A stretch of 64,000 nucleotides of DNA from CAYFPX01 sp964519895 (lineage in GTDB: Bacteria > Myxococcota_A > UBA796 > CAJQPC01), in NCBI GenBank assembly GCA_964519895.1, contig CAZFLE010000021.1, positions 1-64,000 on the forward strand, given 5' to 3'. Position 1 is the stretch's first letter. Each line of letters starts with the position of its first letter. Positions 47,642 through 57,009 of this stretch are shown piece by piece. The notes below the pieces were generated by a model. That model was not told the DNA's origin. It ran no database searches and was given only the letters and a program-made list of their open reading frames with translations. The translations under genes were made by a program, and so were the position numbers.

Positions 47642-50386
47642 GTGGCAACCAAGGGCACAGGCGCCAAGAAAAAGTCCACTGGATCCGCTCGTGGTGGGAA
47701 GCGACGCGCTTCGCCCGGCACCGCCAGCGGAAGATCCTCCGCGCCGCAGGCCGCGGCCACCGAGCCCGGCCTGACGCCGGAGAACCGCCGCGCCCTGGCC
47801 TATCTGGCGGGACTCGGAGCCTGCGGCTTCACGCTGCTGGCCCTGATGTCCTACTCCCCGACGGACCCCGCCTTCACCCACCGATCGACGTCGTTCGAGG
47901 TGGCCAACTGGTGCGGTCGCTGGGGTGCCAACATCTCGGATGTGCTCTTCCAGCTGCTGGGGCACGCGGCCTGGGCCGTGGCGCCATTTGCCGCCTGGCT
48001 CTGGCTGCGCTTCGCCCGCCGAGACGCAGGGTCCTCCCTGCGGCTCGCCATGGGGCTGGTGGGGACCTGGTGGTTCGCCTCCTTCGTGGCGTTGTTGTTC
48101 GCCAGCGAAGGCGCGACCTATGACGCCTACCCGCCGGGGGGTGCGCTGGGCGGCGTGACCGCAGGATGGCTGCTGGGCCAGGTCGGCACGGTGGGCTCCT
48201 ATGTGATCGTGACCCTGGCGTTGGTGACCACCGCCACCGTCGCCTTGGGCATCGACTGGGAGGCGCTCGCCGAGCGCGGCGTGGCGTCGGTCGAGGTCGG
48301 CACGCCCCGTCTGGGCGCTCTGCTGGCTGGGGGCGTCCGCCAGACCGCCAGCCGTCTGGTCGCTGCTCTGAGCGGACTCGGCGCCCGCTTGCGGGCCTGG
48401 ATGGCGCGGCCCCGGCGCTGGGAGCGCTTCGACGACTACGCCGAGCCGGGGCTGGACTTCACCGACGAGGTGCCCAGCCTGGACGAGGACCCGCCCCTGC
48501 GCCGGGCCGAGCCGGCCTTCCGGCCAGAGCCCAAGGTCGTGTTCGAGGGCCCCGCCCACACCGAGCTGGCCTACGACTTCTCCGAGGAGCGCCTGGCCGC
48601 CGCGGTGCCCACCGCGGCAAGCGCCGTCGCATTGGTCGAGGTCGAGCCGGACACCGGCTACGACGTGCCGCCGGTCTCGGTGGTCGAGACCCCCCCGCCC
48701 GTGCCGCCGCAGTCGGTCGGTCCCCGTACCACCGTTCACACGCCGGTCGACCAGCTCGACCCCTTCGACGCGCCGGAGCCCTCTGGCCTGCATCGGGCTG
48801 TTCCGGCGCCGCCGGTCGCCGGGCCGATGGTGGAGATCACGCCCGGGCGACTGGAGAGCGGCACGAACGGCCGCGACGATCTGGTCGTCCGCCAGGCGGC
48901 GCCCGAGGAGGTCTTCGAGCTGCCCACGCTGGGGCTGCTGGACCGCCACCAGAAGCTCGCCGGCCACCTGGACGAAGGCGAGCTCAAGGGCATGGCCGCG
49001 ACCCTGCAGCAGAAGCTGGCGGACTTCGGCATCAAGGGCGAAGTCACCGCGATCCGCCCCGGGCCTGTCATCACCATCTTCGAGTACCTGCCCGCTCCCG
49101 GCGTCAAGGTCGCCAGCATCGTGCGGCTCACCGACGACATCACCATGGCCATGAAGGCGATCCGGGTGCGCATCGTGGCGCCCATTCCGGGCAAGGGCGT
49201 CGTGGGCATCGAGATCCCAAACGACAACCGCCAGACCGTCTGGCTGCGGGACATGCTTGCCTCCCGCGAATTCCGCGAGGGGCGCTTCGATCTGCCGATG
49301 GCTCTGGGCAAGACGGTCGAGGGTCTGCCCTACGTGGCCGACCTGGCCAAGATGCCCCACTGCCTGGTCGGTGGCACCACGGGCTCGGGCAAGAGCGTCG
49401 GCATCAACGCGATGCTCTGCAGCCTGCTGTTCACGCGTACGCCGGAAGAGCTGCGGCTGATCCTGATCGATCCCAAGATGCTCGAGTTCGAGCCCTACGA
49501 GGACATCCCACACCTGCTGCACCCGGTCGTGACCGAGCCCAAGCTGGCGGCCGCAGCACTCAAGTGGGCCTGCAAGGAGATGGACGAGCGCTACCGGCTG
49601 CTGGCCCGGTGGGGCACGCGCAACATCTCCTCCTACAACAAGAAGGTCACCCGGGAGCTGGACGACTGGACCCCCCAGAAGGCCCGCAAGTTCGCGCCGC
49701 GGGGTTGGCCGGTCGACCAGGCTCCGCCACCGCCCCGCAAGATGCCGTGGATCGTGGTCGTGATCGACGAGCTGGCCGACCTGATGATGGTGGCCGCAAA
49801 GGACGTGGAGGCGAGCATCGTGCGGCTGGCCCAGAAGGCCCGGGCCTGCGGCATCCACCTGATCGTGGCGACCCAGAGGCCGTCGGTCGACGTCATCACC
49901 GGGCTCATCAAGGCCAACATGCCTTCGCGCATCGCCTTCCAGGTCCGCTCCAAGACCGACGGGCGCACCATCCTGGACCAGAACGGGGCCGAGACCCTGC
50001 TGGGCAAGGGCGACATGCTGTACCTGCCCCCCGGCGTCTCGGCCCTCGCACGGCTGCACGGGCCCTTCGTGGCCGATGAAGAGGTCGGCCGGGTGGCCGA
50101 CTTCCTGAAAGACCAGGCCGACCCGCTGTACGAGGCGGAGATCCGCGTGGACGACGAGTCGGTGGAGTCCATCGATCCCGACGAGTACGACGAGGTCTAT
50201 GACCTGGCCGTGGCCCTGGTCACGGACAAGGGCAAGGCGTCCACGTCGATGATCCAGAGGCACCTCAAGATCGGCTACAACCGGGCAGCCCGCATCATGG
50301 ACGTCATGGAGCGGGATGGCGTCGTGGGGCCGGCGGACGGTGCTCGGCCACGGGAAGTGCTGGCCCAGGCCCACCCCAGCGCCTGA
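47642..50386 (+). CDS. ftsK: DNA translocase FtsK/SpoIIIE
   Basis: A 914-aa septal DNA pump that clears and aligns chromosome ends during division. The basic N-terminus (KGTGAKKKSTGSARGGKRR) precedes about four membrane helices (residues ~50-210), a ~280-residue Pro/Glu/Val linker and the motor. Walker A is GGTTGSGKSVGIN and Walker B WIVVVIDELADLMM; VATQRPSVDVITG is also typical. The C-terminal gamma winged-helix is present (STSMIQRHLKIGYNRAARIMDVMERDGVVG), which reads KOPS-type DNA. GTG 47642 has GGAG upstream. Confidence 0.96.
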   Translation: MATKGTGAKKKSTGSARGGKRRASPGTASGRSSAPQAAATEPGLTPENRRALAYLAGLGACGFTLLALMSYSPTDPAFTHRSTSFEVANWCGRWGANISDVLFQLLGHAAWAVAPFAAWLWLRFARRDAGSSLRLAMGLVGTWWFASFVALLFASEGATYDAYPPGGALGGVTAGWLLGQVGTVGSYVIVTLALVTTATVALGIDWEALAERGVASVEVGTPRLGALLAGGVRQTASRLVAALSGLGARLRAWMARPRRWERFDDYAEPGLDFTDEVPSLDEDPPLRRAEPAFRPEPKVVFEGPAHTELAYDFSEERLAAAVPTAASAVALVEVEPDTGYDVPPVSVVETPPPVPPQSVGPRTTVHTPVDQLDPFDAPEPSGLHRAVPAPPVAGPMVEITPGRLESGTNGRDDLVVRQAAPEEVFELPTLGLLDRHQKLAGHLDEGELKGMAATLQQKLADFGIKGEVTAIRPGPVITIFEYLPAPGVKVASIVRLTDDITMAMKAIRVRIVAPIPGKGVVGIEIPNDNRQTVWLRDMLASREFREGRFDLPMALGKTVEGLPYVADLAKMPHCLVGGTTGSGKSVGINAMLCSLLFTRTPEELRLILIDPKMLEFEPYEDIPHLLHPVVTEPKLAAAALKWACKEMDERYRLLARWGTRNISSYNKKVTRELDDWTPQKARKFAPRGWPVDQAPPPPRKMPWIVVVIDELADLMMVAAKDVEASIVRLAQKARACGIHLIVATQRPSVDVITGLIKANMPSRIAFQVRSKTDGRTILDQNGAETLLGKGDMLYLPPGVSALARLHGPFVADEEVGRVADFLKDQADPLYEAEIRVDDESVESIDPDEYDEVYDLAVALVTDKGKASTSMIQRHLKIGYNRAARIMDVMERDGVVGPADGARPREVLAQAHPSA

Positions 50387-50411
50387 GCCGACCGCCCGGT
50401 CAGTCAAGGCC

Positions 50412-50431
50412 TTGTCACCGGTTGTCACCGG
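50412..50431. repeat. Two tandem copies of TTGTCACCGG
   Basis: Copies at 50412-50421 and 50422-50431, between ftsK and lolA. Might be an operator for a dimeric regulator of the lolA transcript. Confidence 0.6.
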
Positions 50432-50532
50432 GTCGAACATCGCCGGTCGGCCAACGTCCCAGCCTGGGTCAGACGGTTGCCGCAAGGGCTTCCACGCACT
50501 AAAAATGGCCATTCAGCGTCCGGGAGGACGGG

Positions 50533-51243
50533 TTGCACGGATTGTTGAAGCGTCGACTCCTGCGAGGCCTGGCGTTGTTCGTGGGCCTGATCTCGACAGC
50601 GGCCCTGGCCCAAGACCCCCCCAAGGCGCCCGCAGACCTGATCCCGACCGACGCCAGCCCAGAGGTGGTCCAGGTCGTGGAGGGGGTGGAGGCCACCTAC
50701 AAGGACGTCCTGGCCCTGCAGGCCCAGTTCGAACAGACCGTGACCGCGGCGGGCCAGACCCGCGTAGACGAGGGCACGGTGCTGCTCAGCCGGCCCCGCA
50801 AGATGCGCTGGGACTTCACGGGACCCAACGGCTCCCTGTTCGTGACCGACGGCAGCTACATGTGGGTCTACACCCCGTCCCTCAAGCAGGCCATCAAGTA
50901 CGCCGACCTGGGCCAGGCCGCGAGCAGCGTGGCGCCCATCGAGCTCTCCGACCTGGGCAGCCTGCGAGACAAGTTCACGGTCGTCCTGGCACCCGAGAAC
51001 GGCCGCAAGTCCAACTTCGTGCTCATCCTGACCCCGCGCGAGACCGGCAAGTACCCCTTCAAGTCGGTGAAGCTCGAGCTGACCAGCAAGTACGTGCTGC
51101 AGTCCATCTCGGTGACCGACATCCTGGACAACCTGACCGTGCTGAACTTCTCCAAGGTCAAGTTCAACCCAGACGTGCCCGACGACATCTTCTCGTTCTC
51201 GCCCCCGGCCGACGTCGAAGTCATCGAGGCCGGCGCGCTCTGA
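50533..51243 (+). CDS. lolA: Outer-membrane lipoprotein carrier protein LolA
   Basis: A 236-aa periplasmic chaperone that carries lipoproteins from the LolCDE complex to the outer membrane. Signal peptide LLKRRLLRGLALFVGLISTAALAQ. The LolA fold is recognisable from the early VVEGVEATYKDVLALQAQFEQT (helix 1), the middle RPRKMRWDFTGPNGSLFVTDGSYMWVY and the late FSKVKFNPDVPDDIFSFSPPADVEV. TTG at 50533 with GGAGG 6-7 nt upstream is the start; two further TTG codons follow closely. The genes for rimO (15 nt away) and ftsK are in the same direction, a common bacterial order. Confidence 0.93.
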   Translation: MHGLLKRRLLRGLALFVGLISTAALAQDPPKAPADLIPTDASPEVVQVVEGVEATYKDVLALQAQFEQTVTAAGQTRVDEGTVLLSRPRKMRWDFTGPNGSLFVTDGSYMWVYTPSLKQAIKYADLGQAASSVAPIELSDLGSLRDKFTVVLAPENGRKSNFVLILTPRETGKYPFKSVKLELTSKYVLQSISVTDILDNLTVLNFSKVKFNPDVPDDIFSFSPPADVEVIEAGAL

Positions 51244-51257
51244 GCGCGCCGCAACCC

Positions 51258-52610
51258 GTGTCCACCGCCTCCCAGAAGGTCCACCTGGTCTCGCTGGGCT
51301 GCCCGAAGAACCGGGTCGACAGCGAGGTGATGGTCGGCCAATTGATGGACGCGAGCCGCTACGACCTGGTCGACGACCCAGACGGCGCCGACGTGATCAT
51401 CGTGAACACCTGCTCGTTCATCCAGCCGGCGACCGAGGAGTCGATCGAGACCGTGCTGGAGATGGCGAAGTTCAAGGAGAGCGGCAGCTGCAGCAAGCTG
51501 GTGGTCACCGGCTGCATGGTCCAGCGCTACGGCAGCAGCCTCGAGGGCGAGCTGCCAGAGGTCGACCACTTCCTGGGCACCGGGGAGTACCACCGGATCG
51601 ACGAGGTCCTGAGTGCCCGCGCCGGCTCCGCCCCGCGCTCCTACGTGGACACCCCCCTGTACCTGCACGACGAGACCACGCCGCGGGTGCACTCCTGGGC
51701 CCGGCACAGCGCCTACTTGAAGATCTCCGAAGGCTGCAACCACCGCTGCGCCTTCTGCATCATCCCGACCCTGCGCGGCCGCCTCCGGTCGAGAACCATC
51801 GAGTCGCTGGTGACCGAGGCCGCCGGCATGGTCCAGCAGGGGGTGCGCGAGGTCAACCTCATCTCCCAGGACTCCACGGCCTACGGGCGTGACCTGTACG
51901 GCCGACCGCGGCTCGCGGAGCTGCTCCAGGCCCTGGCCCGGGTGGATGGGCTGGACTGGCTCCGAGTCCACTATGCGTACCCCATCGGGCTGCCCGATGC
52001 GCTGCTGGACACCCTCGCCACAGAGCCCAAGGTCGTGCCCTACCTGGACATCCCGCTACAGCACGCCAGCGGCTCGATGCTCAAGTCCATGCGCCGAGGT
52101 GTCACCCGCGCCGGCCAGGACCGCATCCTCCAGCGCATTCGCGACCGGGTCCCGGACCTGGCCCTGCGCACCACGTTCATCGTAGGCTTCCCCGGCGAGA
52201 CCGAAGCCGACTTCCGGGAGCTCGAGGACTTCGTGCGCACCTGGCGGTTCAGCCGTGTGGGCGTGTTCACCTACTTTCAGGAGGACGGCACCGACGCGGC
52301 GACCCTGGGCGACCAGGTGCCCGACGAGGTCAAGGAAGAGCGCCAGGCCCGGCTGATGGCGCTCCAGGCTGAGATCTCCCTGGAGCACCACGAGGCGCTG
52401 GTCGGTCAGACCGTCGACGTCATGATGGACGGGGTGTCCGACGAGCACGAATCCCTGTTGGTCGCCCGGCTGCCGACCCAAGCCCCGGACGTCGACGGCC
52501 AGGTCTTCGTGACCCGCGCGCCCGGTGGCATCAAGGCGGGGGACGTGGTGCCCTGCAAGATCGTCCAGGCATCCCCCTATGATCTGGTGGGGGAGCTGGT
52601 CACCGCGTAG
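51258..52610 (+). CDS. rimO: Ribosomal protein S12 methylthiotransferase RimO
   Basis: A 450-aa radical-SAM enzyme with two [4Fe-4S] clusters. It adds a methylthio group to an Asp of ribosomal protein S12. The UPF0004 cluster ligands are SLGCPKN, VNTCSF and TGCMVQ. The radical-SAM triad is GCNHRCAFC. The TRAM domain follows at the C-terminus (VGQTVDVMMDGVSDEHESLLVAR…GDVVPCKIVQASPYDLVGEL). The SLGCPKNRVDSE start is the RimO, not MiaB, version. GTG 51258 is the preferred start. The 3' end overlaps the convergent yibQ-like gene by 11 nt. Confidence 0.95.
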   Translation: MSTASQKVHLVSLGCPKNRVDSEVMVGQLMDASRYDLVDDPDGADVIIVNTCSFIQPATEESIETVLEMAKFKESGSCSKLVVTGCMVQRYGSSLEGELPEVDHFLGTGEYHRIDEVLSARAGSAPRSYVDTPLYLHDETTPRVHSWARHSAYLKISEGCNHRCAFCIIPTLRGRLRSRTIESLVTEAAGMVQQGVREVNLISQDSTAYGRDLYGRPRLAELLQALARVDGLDWLRVHYAYPIGLPDALLDTLATEPKVVPYLDIPLQHASGSMLKSMRRGVTRAGQDRILQRIRDRVPDLALRTTFIVGFPGETEADFRELEDFVRTWRFSRVGVFTYFQEDGTDAATLGDQVPDEVKEERQARLMALQAEISLEHHEALVGQTVDVMMDGVSDEHESLLVARLPTQAPDVDGQVFVTRAPGGIKAGDVVPCKIVQASPYDLVGELVTA

Positions 52611-53652
52611 GGCCCAGGGCCGCCACCTCGCTCAGGAACACCGGCCGCAGATCCCGCGGGTCGGCCGCGTTCATCCACGCGACCACCTGGGCGGCGTTGC
52701 CCGCAGAGACATCGACCACCAGGATGACGCGACCGAGCTTGCGGGCCACGTGGTGGGCACGGTTCAGACTGGCGCGCAGGTCTCCGCTCAGGTCGTCGTC
52801 CCGGCGCAGCAGGGGCACACCCCGCTCCCTCGCGGCCCGGAGCGCCGTGCCCTCGGCGGTGCCCGTGGCGTCGAGGAGCACCATCGAGCGCGAGAGCAGC
52901 AGGTCCGGTGCCAGAGCCTGGGGGGGCGTGCGCAACACCACCCCGGTCGCCCCGGGGACCGCCATGAGCGCTTCGGCCGCCTGGGCGTTGGTCGTCACGC
53001 CTGCTGGGAGCTCGACCAGGACCTCCTTGTGGTTCCGCGTGGCGTCTCGGGCCATGCGCAGGGCGAAGGGGCTGAACGGCACCAGGCCCACCGACAGTGG
53101 CACGTCGGCTTGGAGCACGGCCTGGTCCTGCCGGGCGTCCTGGCCCAGGCCCAACACCACCACCGCCACCAGAGCGGGGGCCTCGCCCCGGGAGCGCTTC
53201 GAGAGTTCCTCGAGCGTCGGCACCAGGATCAGGCGGTGGACCAGGCGCTTGCCGGCGTAGATGCGCACATCGACCTCGAGGTCGTCTCGGGCGGTGACGT
53301 AGACGTCGGCGCCGGGTACGGCTTCGCGAGCCAGCCCCTGGAGCCGCGCCGCCAGGGCGTCCGGGGCCACCCCGGGCTCCAGCTGGTAGCGCGTCGCGTG
53401 GGACATCCAGGTCCCCGCGGGGTCCAGGCGCTCCTCGGCCGAGGACTCCAGCAGTTGGGCCTCCTTGAGCACGGCGGGCAAGAGAGAGGTCTCCAGGACC
53501 TCCTGGAGCAGGGCGGGCTGCAGGGTGACGGGGGACTCGGTGGTCGGGCCGCCTTCGATCCACCGCTCCGCCAGGCACTGGGTGCTGTTGCCCACGCCCA
53601 GCACGAGCAGGGCCCCCGCGATCAGGACCAGCAGGGCGCGGCGCACGCTCAA
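52600..53652 (-). CDS. YibQ-like divergent polysaccharide deacetylase, likely inactive
   Basis: A 350-aa protein with an N-terminal membrane anchor (RRALLVLIAGALLVLGVGN) and a C-terminal DUF610/YibQ-type barrel (VAVVVLGLGQDARQDQAVL, DVPLSVGLVPFSPFALRMA, RNHKEVLVELPAGV, VILVVDVSAGNAAQVVAW). Active polysaccharide deacetylases of the family show an early Asp-Asp motif; here the place holds LGLGQ, so metal-dependent deacetylation is unlikely. YibQ genes regularly follow envC (yibP) and ctpA, exactly as here. TTG 53652 overlaps the ctpA stop (TTGA); GTG 53646 is an alternative start. Role in division-linked peptidoglycan processing is inferred from position. Confidence 0.65.
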   Translation of the reverse strand: MSVRRALLVLIAGALLVLGVGNSTQCLAERWIEGGPTTESPVTLQPALLQEVLETSLLPAVLKEAQLLESSAEERLDPAGTWMSHATRYQLEPGVAPDALAARLQGLAREAVPGADVYVTARDDLEVDVRIYAGKRLVHRLILVPTLEELSKRSRGEAPALVAVVVLGLGQDARQDQAVLQADVPLSVGLVPFSPFALRMARDATRNHKEVLVELPAGVTTNAQAAEALMAVPGATGVVLRTPPQALAPDLLLSRSMVLLDATGTAEGTALRAARERGVPLLRRDDDLSGDLRASLNRAHHVARKLGRVILVVDVSAGNAAQVVAWMNAADPRDLRPVFLSEVAALGPTR

Positions 53653-54977
53653 TCCCGGGGAGAGCGGGCGAGGGTCAGGGCCTTGCGCAGCTGCAGGTCG
53701 TCGACCGCCCGGTCGGCGGCGGGACCGGAGAAGCGCGGGGGGCCTCGGTCCTGGCCCGTGGCGGGCTCCAGGGACGCCACCAGGGCCAGCAGTTCCTCGC
53801 GCTGGGCCTCGTCGACCCCGTCGAGTCCCTGGAGCTGCCGCTGGAGACGCTCGGCGGGGGACTGCCGAGGGCCGGCGCGGCTCTGGACGACGTCGGGCGC
53901 GATGCCGCCGTCGGTCTCGATGGACCGGCCGGAGGGCAGGTGGTAGCGGGCCACTGTCAGCCGCAGGGCGCTGCGGTCCTGGTACTCGAACACGGACTGG
54001 ACGGAGCCCTTGCCATAGGTCGGCTGGCCCACGACCGTGGCCCTGCCCAGATCCTGGAGGGCGCCGGCGACGATCTCGCTGGCGCTGGCCGACGTGCCGT
54101 CCACCAGCACCACGACCCTGCAGTCCAACAGGTCCGACGGCGCGGCGGTGGCCTGGTGGGCCTCGCTGGCGCCGGCACTGCGGCCCTGGGTGGTGACGAT
54201 GGTGCCCTGGTCCACCAGCGCGTCCACGATCTCGACGGCCTCTTCCAGGAGGCCCCCGGGGTTGTCCCGCAGATCGATCACCAGTCCCGCCAGCTCGCCC
54301 TGGGCGCGCAGCCCCGAGAGCTCGGCGGTGAACTCGTCTCCGGCGTGGCGCCGGAACTGCTCGATCCGCACGTACCCCAGGCCCGGCTCGACCAGCTCGG
54401 CGGTGACCGCCGGGCTGTGCACCTCGTCGCGGATCACGGACAGGGTCAGCACCGTGGGATCGTCGCCGCGCAGCAGCCCCAGCGCGACGGGGTCGCCTCG
54501 TTGGCCGCGGACCCGGCTGACCGCGTCCCGGAAGGGCAGGCCGGTCACGTCTTCGCCGTCGACCTGGACCACCCGGTCTCCCACCTGCAGACCCGCCGCA
54601 TCGGCCGGTCCACCGACCACCAGCTCGACCACCTCCATGCCGCCCTGGGGGTGGGGCTTCACCTCGACGCCGACGCCGCTATAGCCCCCCTCCGAGCCCC
54701 GCAGGAGCTCGGCATAGGCGTCGGGGTCCAGGTAGAGCGTGTGCTCGTCGAGGCTGTCTGCCAGCCCCTCCAGCGCCCGGTAGACGAGCGTCTCACTGTC
54801 CACCGGCTCCACGTAGAACCGCTCCACCTGGCTCAGGGCCCGGGCAAAGGTGTCCAGGCTCGCGTAGGGGTCGCCCCCGGCCGCATAGGACGCGCCGACG
54901 GTGGCGGCGCCAGCGTACAGGCCGGTGCCAAAGACCGTCAGGGTGGCAGCAAAGGCGGAGAGGGTGCGGAATTTCAC
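53649..54977 (-). CDS. ctpA: Carboxyl-terminal processing protease (S41 family)
   Basis: A 442-aa periplasmic protease. Signal segment (RTLSAFAATLTVFGTGLYAGAA), helical region, PDZ domain (GYSGVGVEVKPHPQGGMEV…AGLQVGDRVVQVDGEDV) and S41 protease core. Catalytic Ser is in LVDGTSASASEIVAGAL and Lys in QPTYGKGSVQSVF; VIDLRDNPGGLLEEAVE is also a signature. CtpA-type proteases control peptidoglycan hydrolases, often through a TPR-type adaptor, which fits the envC gene just upstream. The C-terminal tail (~60 residues, Gln/Arg/Leu-rich) may regulate it. GTG 54977 is the start. The gene is followed by yibQ with a 4-nt overlap. Confidence 0.93.
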   Translation of the reverse strand: MKFRTLSAFAATLTVFGTGLYAGAATVGASYAAGGDPYASLDTFARALSQVERFYVEPVDSETLVYRALEGLADSLDEHTLYLDPDAYAELLRGSEGGYSGVGVEVKPHPQGGMEVVELVVGGPADAAGLQVGDRVVQVDGEDVTGLPFRDAVSRVRGQRGDPVALGLLRGDDPTVLTLSVIRDEVHSPAVTAELVEPGLGYVRIEQFRRHAGDEFTAELSGLRAQGELAGLVIDLRDNPGGLLEEAVEIVDALVDQGTIVTTQGRSAGASEAHQATAAPSDLLDCRVVVLVDGTSASASEIVAGALQDLGRATVVGQPTYGKGSVQSVFEYQDRSALRLTVARYHLPSGRSIETDGGIAPDVVQSRAGPRQSPAERLQRQLQGLDGVDEAQREELLALVASLEPATGQDRGPPRFSGPAADRAVDDLQLRKALTLARSPRD

Positions 54978-55003
54978 ACTTGCATCCTATCGGCGGCCGC
55001 GGG

Positions 55004-56116
55004 TCAGGAGCTGCGCACGCAGCCGCGCTTGAGCCAGGACAGAGGGTTCTGCGAAGTGCCGTGGTACTTCACCTCGAAGTGCAGGCGCGGCCCCAGGGTG
55101 TCCGTCACCCCGGTCTCGCCGACCGGGCCCAGCACGTGGCCGGCCTGAACGCGGGTGCCGGGCTTGACCTGGATGCGGGCCAGGTGGGTGTAGATGGAGG
55201 TGTAGTTGCGCCCGTGGTCGACCACCACCGTGAAGCCGAAGCCGTTCACGTGTCGGGTGGTGGCCACGTACCCGTCGGCCACCACGCGGACCGGCATGCC
55301 AAAAGCGGCCTGGATGTCCAGGCCACCGTTCTTGGCGCGGGTTCCGGTGTTGGGGTCCGTGTAGGTCCCGAAGCCGCGCAACAGGGTCCCGGTGGTGGGG
55401 CAGGGCAGCTTGCCCTTCAGGGTGGCGAAGGGGGGCCCCGACGGCGTGGCCTGTTCGGGCGGTGTGTAGGCCGCGGTGCGGGCGGCCAGGGCCTGGCTCG
55501 ACTGCTCGCGCTGGGCCAGGGCCTTCATGGCCAGGGATCGGCGGCCCCGGACCTGTTCCAACAGGGCGAGCTTGCGGGCGCGGGCGTCGCGCACCGTGCT
55601 CTCGCGCAGGCGGACCTCGGCCTGGAGCGCCCCCAGGGACGCCCGGTCGGACTCGACCCGGGCCAGTGCGGCCTCCTTGCGCTGGACCTGGTCCATGAAC
55701 TTCCGGAAGCGGTTCCGGTCCGACTTGAGGATGGCCAGCAGGTAGCGGGTGCGCCGACGCAGGTCGGCTGGGTCGTCAGCGGAGAAGATGATGCGGGCGA
55801 TGCCCCGGCGGTTCAGGCGGTACAGCGCCTTGCAGTGGTTGGCCACGATCTGGCGCAGCCGATCCATCGACGCCTGGGTCGCCGCGAGCTCGTCCTCGCT
55901 GGCCACCCGCTGCTGCTCGAGCTCGTCGCCCCGGCGGCGCAGCTCCGACAGGTCCTGTTCCACGCCAGCGAGCTCCTTGTCCAGATCGGCCAGCGAAGTC
56001 AGGACCTGGCGCTCCTCCATGCGGGCCTTGGCCAGGGCCCGTGACGGGTCTTCCTCTTCCTGGGCGTGCAAGCCCGGGAGCAGCAGCAGCACGGCGAGGG
56101 CCAGGACCCGGATCAC
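55004..56116 (-). CDS. envC: Murein hydrolase activator EnvC
   Basis: A 370-aa periplasmic protein that activates cell-wall amidases at the septum under FtsEX control. GTG 56116 overlaps the ftsX stop. After a signal peptide come ~200 residues of coiled coil (SLADLDKELAGVEQDLSELRR…) that bind FtsX, then a LytM/M23 domain. Its zinc ligands are degenerate: the usual 'H…GxD' is NGGLDI and 'HxHFE' is GPRLHFEV, so it should be an activator without own peptidase activity, as established for E. coli EnvC. The 26-nt spacing to ctpA keeps both in one transcript. Confidence 0.9.
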   Translation of the reverse strand: MIRVLALAVLLLLPGLHAQEEEDPSRALAKARMEERQVLTSLADLDKELAGVEQDLSELRRRGDELEQQRVASEDELAATQASMDRLRQIVANHCKALYRLNRRGIARIIFSADDPADLRRRTRYLLAILKSDRNRFRKFMDQVQRKEAALARVESDRASLGALQAEVRLRESTVRDARARKLALLEQVRGRRSLAMKALAQREQSSQALAARTAAYTPPEQATPSGPPFATLKGKLPCPTTGTLLRGFGTYTDPNTGTRAKNGGLDIQAAFGMPVRVVADGYVATTRHVNGFGFTVVVDHGRNYTSIYTHLARIQVKPGTRVQAGHVLGPVGETGVTDTLGPRLHFEVKYHGTSQNPLSWLKRGCVRSS

Positions 56117-57009
56117 GCCGCTGCCGTCCAGAAGCGCCGGACCGCGGTGAGACAGCCCAGGATGCCCAGGGCGACCCCGGCCAGCAGCAGGCCGAGCAGG
56201 TGCGCGGTGGGCAGAAACGCCAGGGTGCCCCCGCCGATGGTCAGCTGGAGGGTCTCCTGGAGGCGCAGGAGCAGGAAGTGGTGGAGCCCGTAGACCCCGG
56301 CGATGGCCAGGCCGGCGCCCACGAGGCCCTGGACCGCACCCTCGATCAGGAAGGGCGTGGAGATGAAGCCCCAGGTGGCGCCCACCAGCTTCATGGTCTC
56401 GAGCTCCGGGCGCCGGGTGTAGACCACCAGGTGCATGGCGTTGGCGACCAGGAAGACCGACGCGGTCAGGATCAGCCCGCCCATCGCCACCCCCAGGGCC
56501 TGGAGCAGGCTCAGGAAGGTGTTGAAGCGCTGGACCCATTCCTGGCCGTAGTCGATGTCCTCGAAGTCCGGTCCCTTGAGCTGCTCGGCGAAGCCGCCGA
56601 CCTGGGCTGGGCCCGTGAAGTCCTCGCGCAGAGTGATCTCCAGGGACGCCGGCAGCACCCCGTCCCCGAGCTCGCCCAGGATGTCCTGGACCTCGGGGAC
56701 CTTGTCGGCCAGGTAGCTCCGGGCGGCTTCCTCGGAGATGTAGCGGACGTCGGTGACCTCGCTCAGGCGGGCGATGTCGTCCTTGATGGCGAAGCGCCGG
56801 TCCACGGGCACGTCGCTGTAGAAGTAGGCCGACACGTGCACATCGCGCTCCCAGGAGCTGACCATGCCCTCCAGGTTCACGATGACGGTCAGGTAGACCC
56901 CGGCGAGCATCAGGGCCGCGGCGATGACGCCCGACGCCACCAGGTTCAAGGACAGGTTCTCCCAGAGGGAGCGCACGGCCCGGCGCAGCACGTGGGGCAG
57001 GGTGGTCAC
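56113..57009 (-). CDS. ftsX: Cell-division ABC transporter permease FtsX
   Basis: A 298-aa inner-membrane protein with four helices: one near the N-terminus (LNLVASGVIAAALMLAGVYL) and three at the C-terminus (LGVAMGGLILTASVFLVANA, AVQGLVGAGLAIAGVYG, AHLLGLLLAGVALGILGCL). The large periplasmic loop between helices 1 and 2 (DVHVSAYFYSDVPVDRRFAI…) contacts EnvC. ATP hydrolysis by FtsE is transmitted through FtsX to EnvC. GTG 57009 overlaps the ftsE stop (GTGA) and its own stop overlaps envC, so the three are coupled. Confidence 0.93.
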   Translation of the reverse strand: MTTLPHVLRRAVRSLWENLSLNLVASGVIAAALMLAGVYLTVIVNLEGMVSSWERDVHVSAYFYSDVPVDRRFAIKDDIARLSEVTDVRYISEEAARSYLADKVPEVQDILGELGDGVLPASLEITLREDFTGPAQVGGFAEQLKGPDFEDIDYGQEWVQRFNTFLSLLQALGVAMGGLILTASVFLVANAMHLVVYTRRPELETMKLVGATWGFISTPFLIEGAVQGLVGAGLAIAGVYGLHHFLLLRLQETLQLTIGGGTLAFLPTAHLLGLLLAGVALGILGCLTAVRRFWTAAA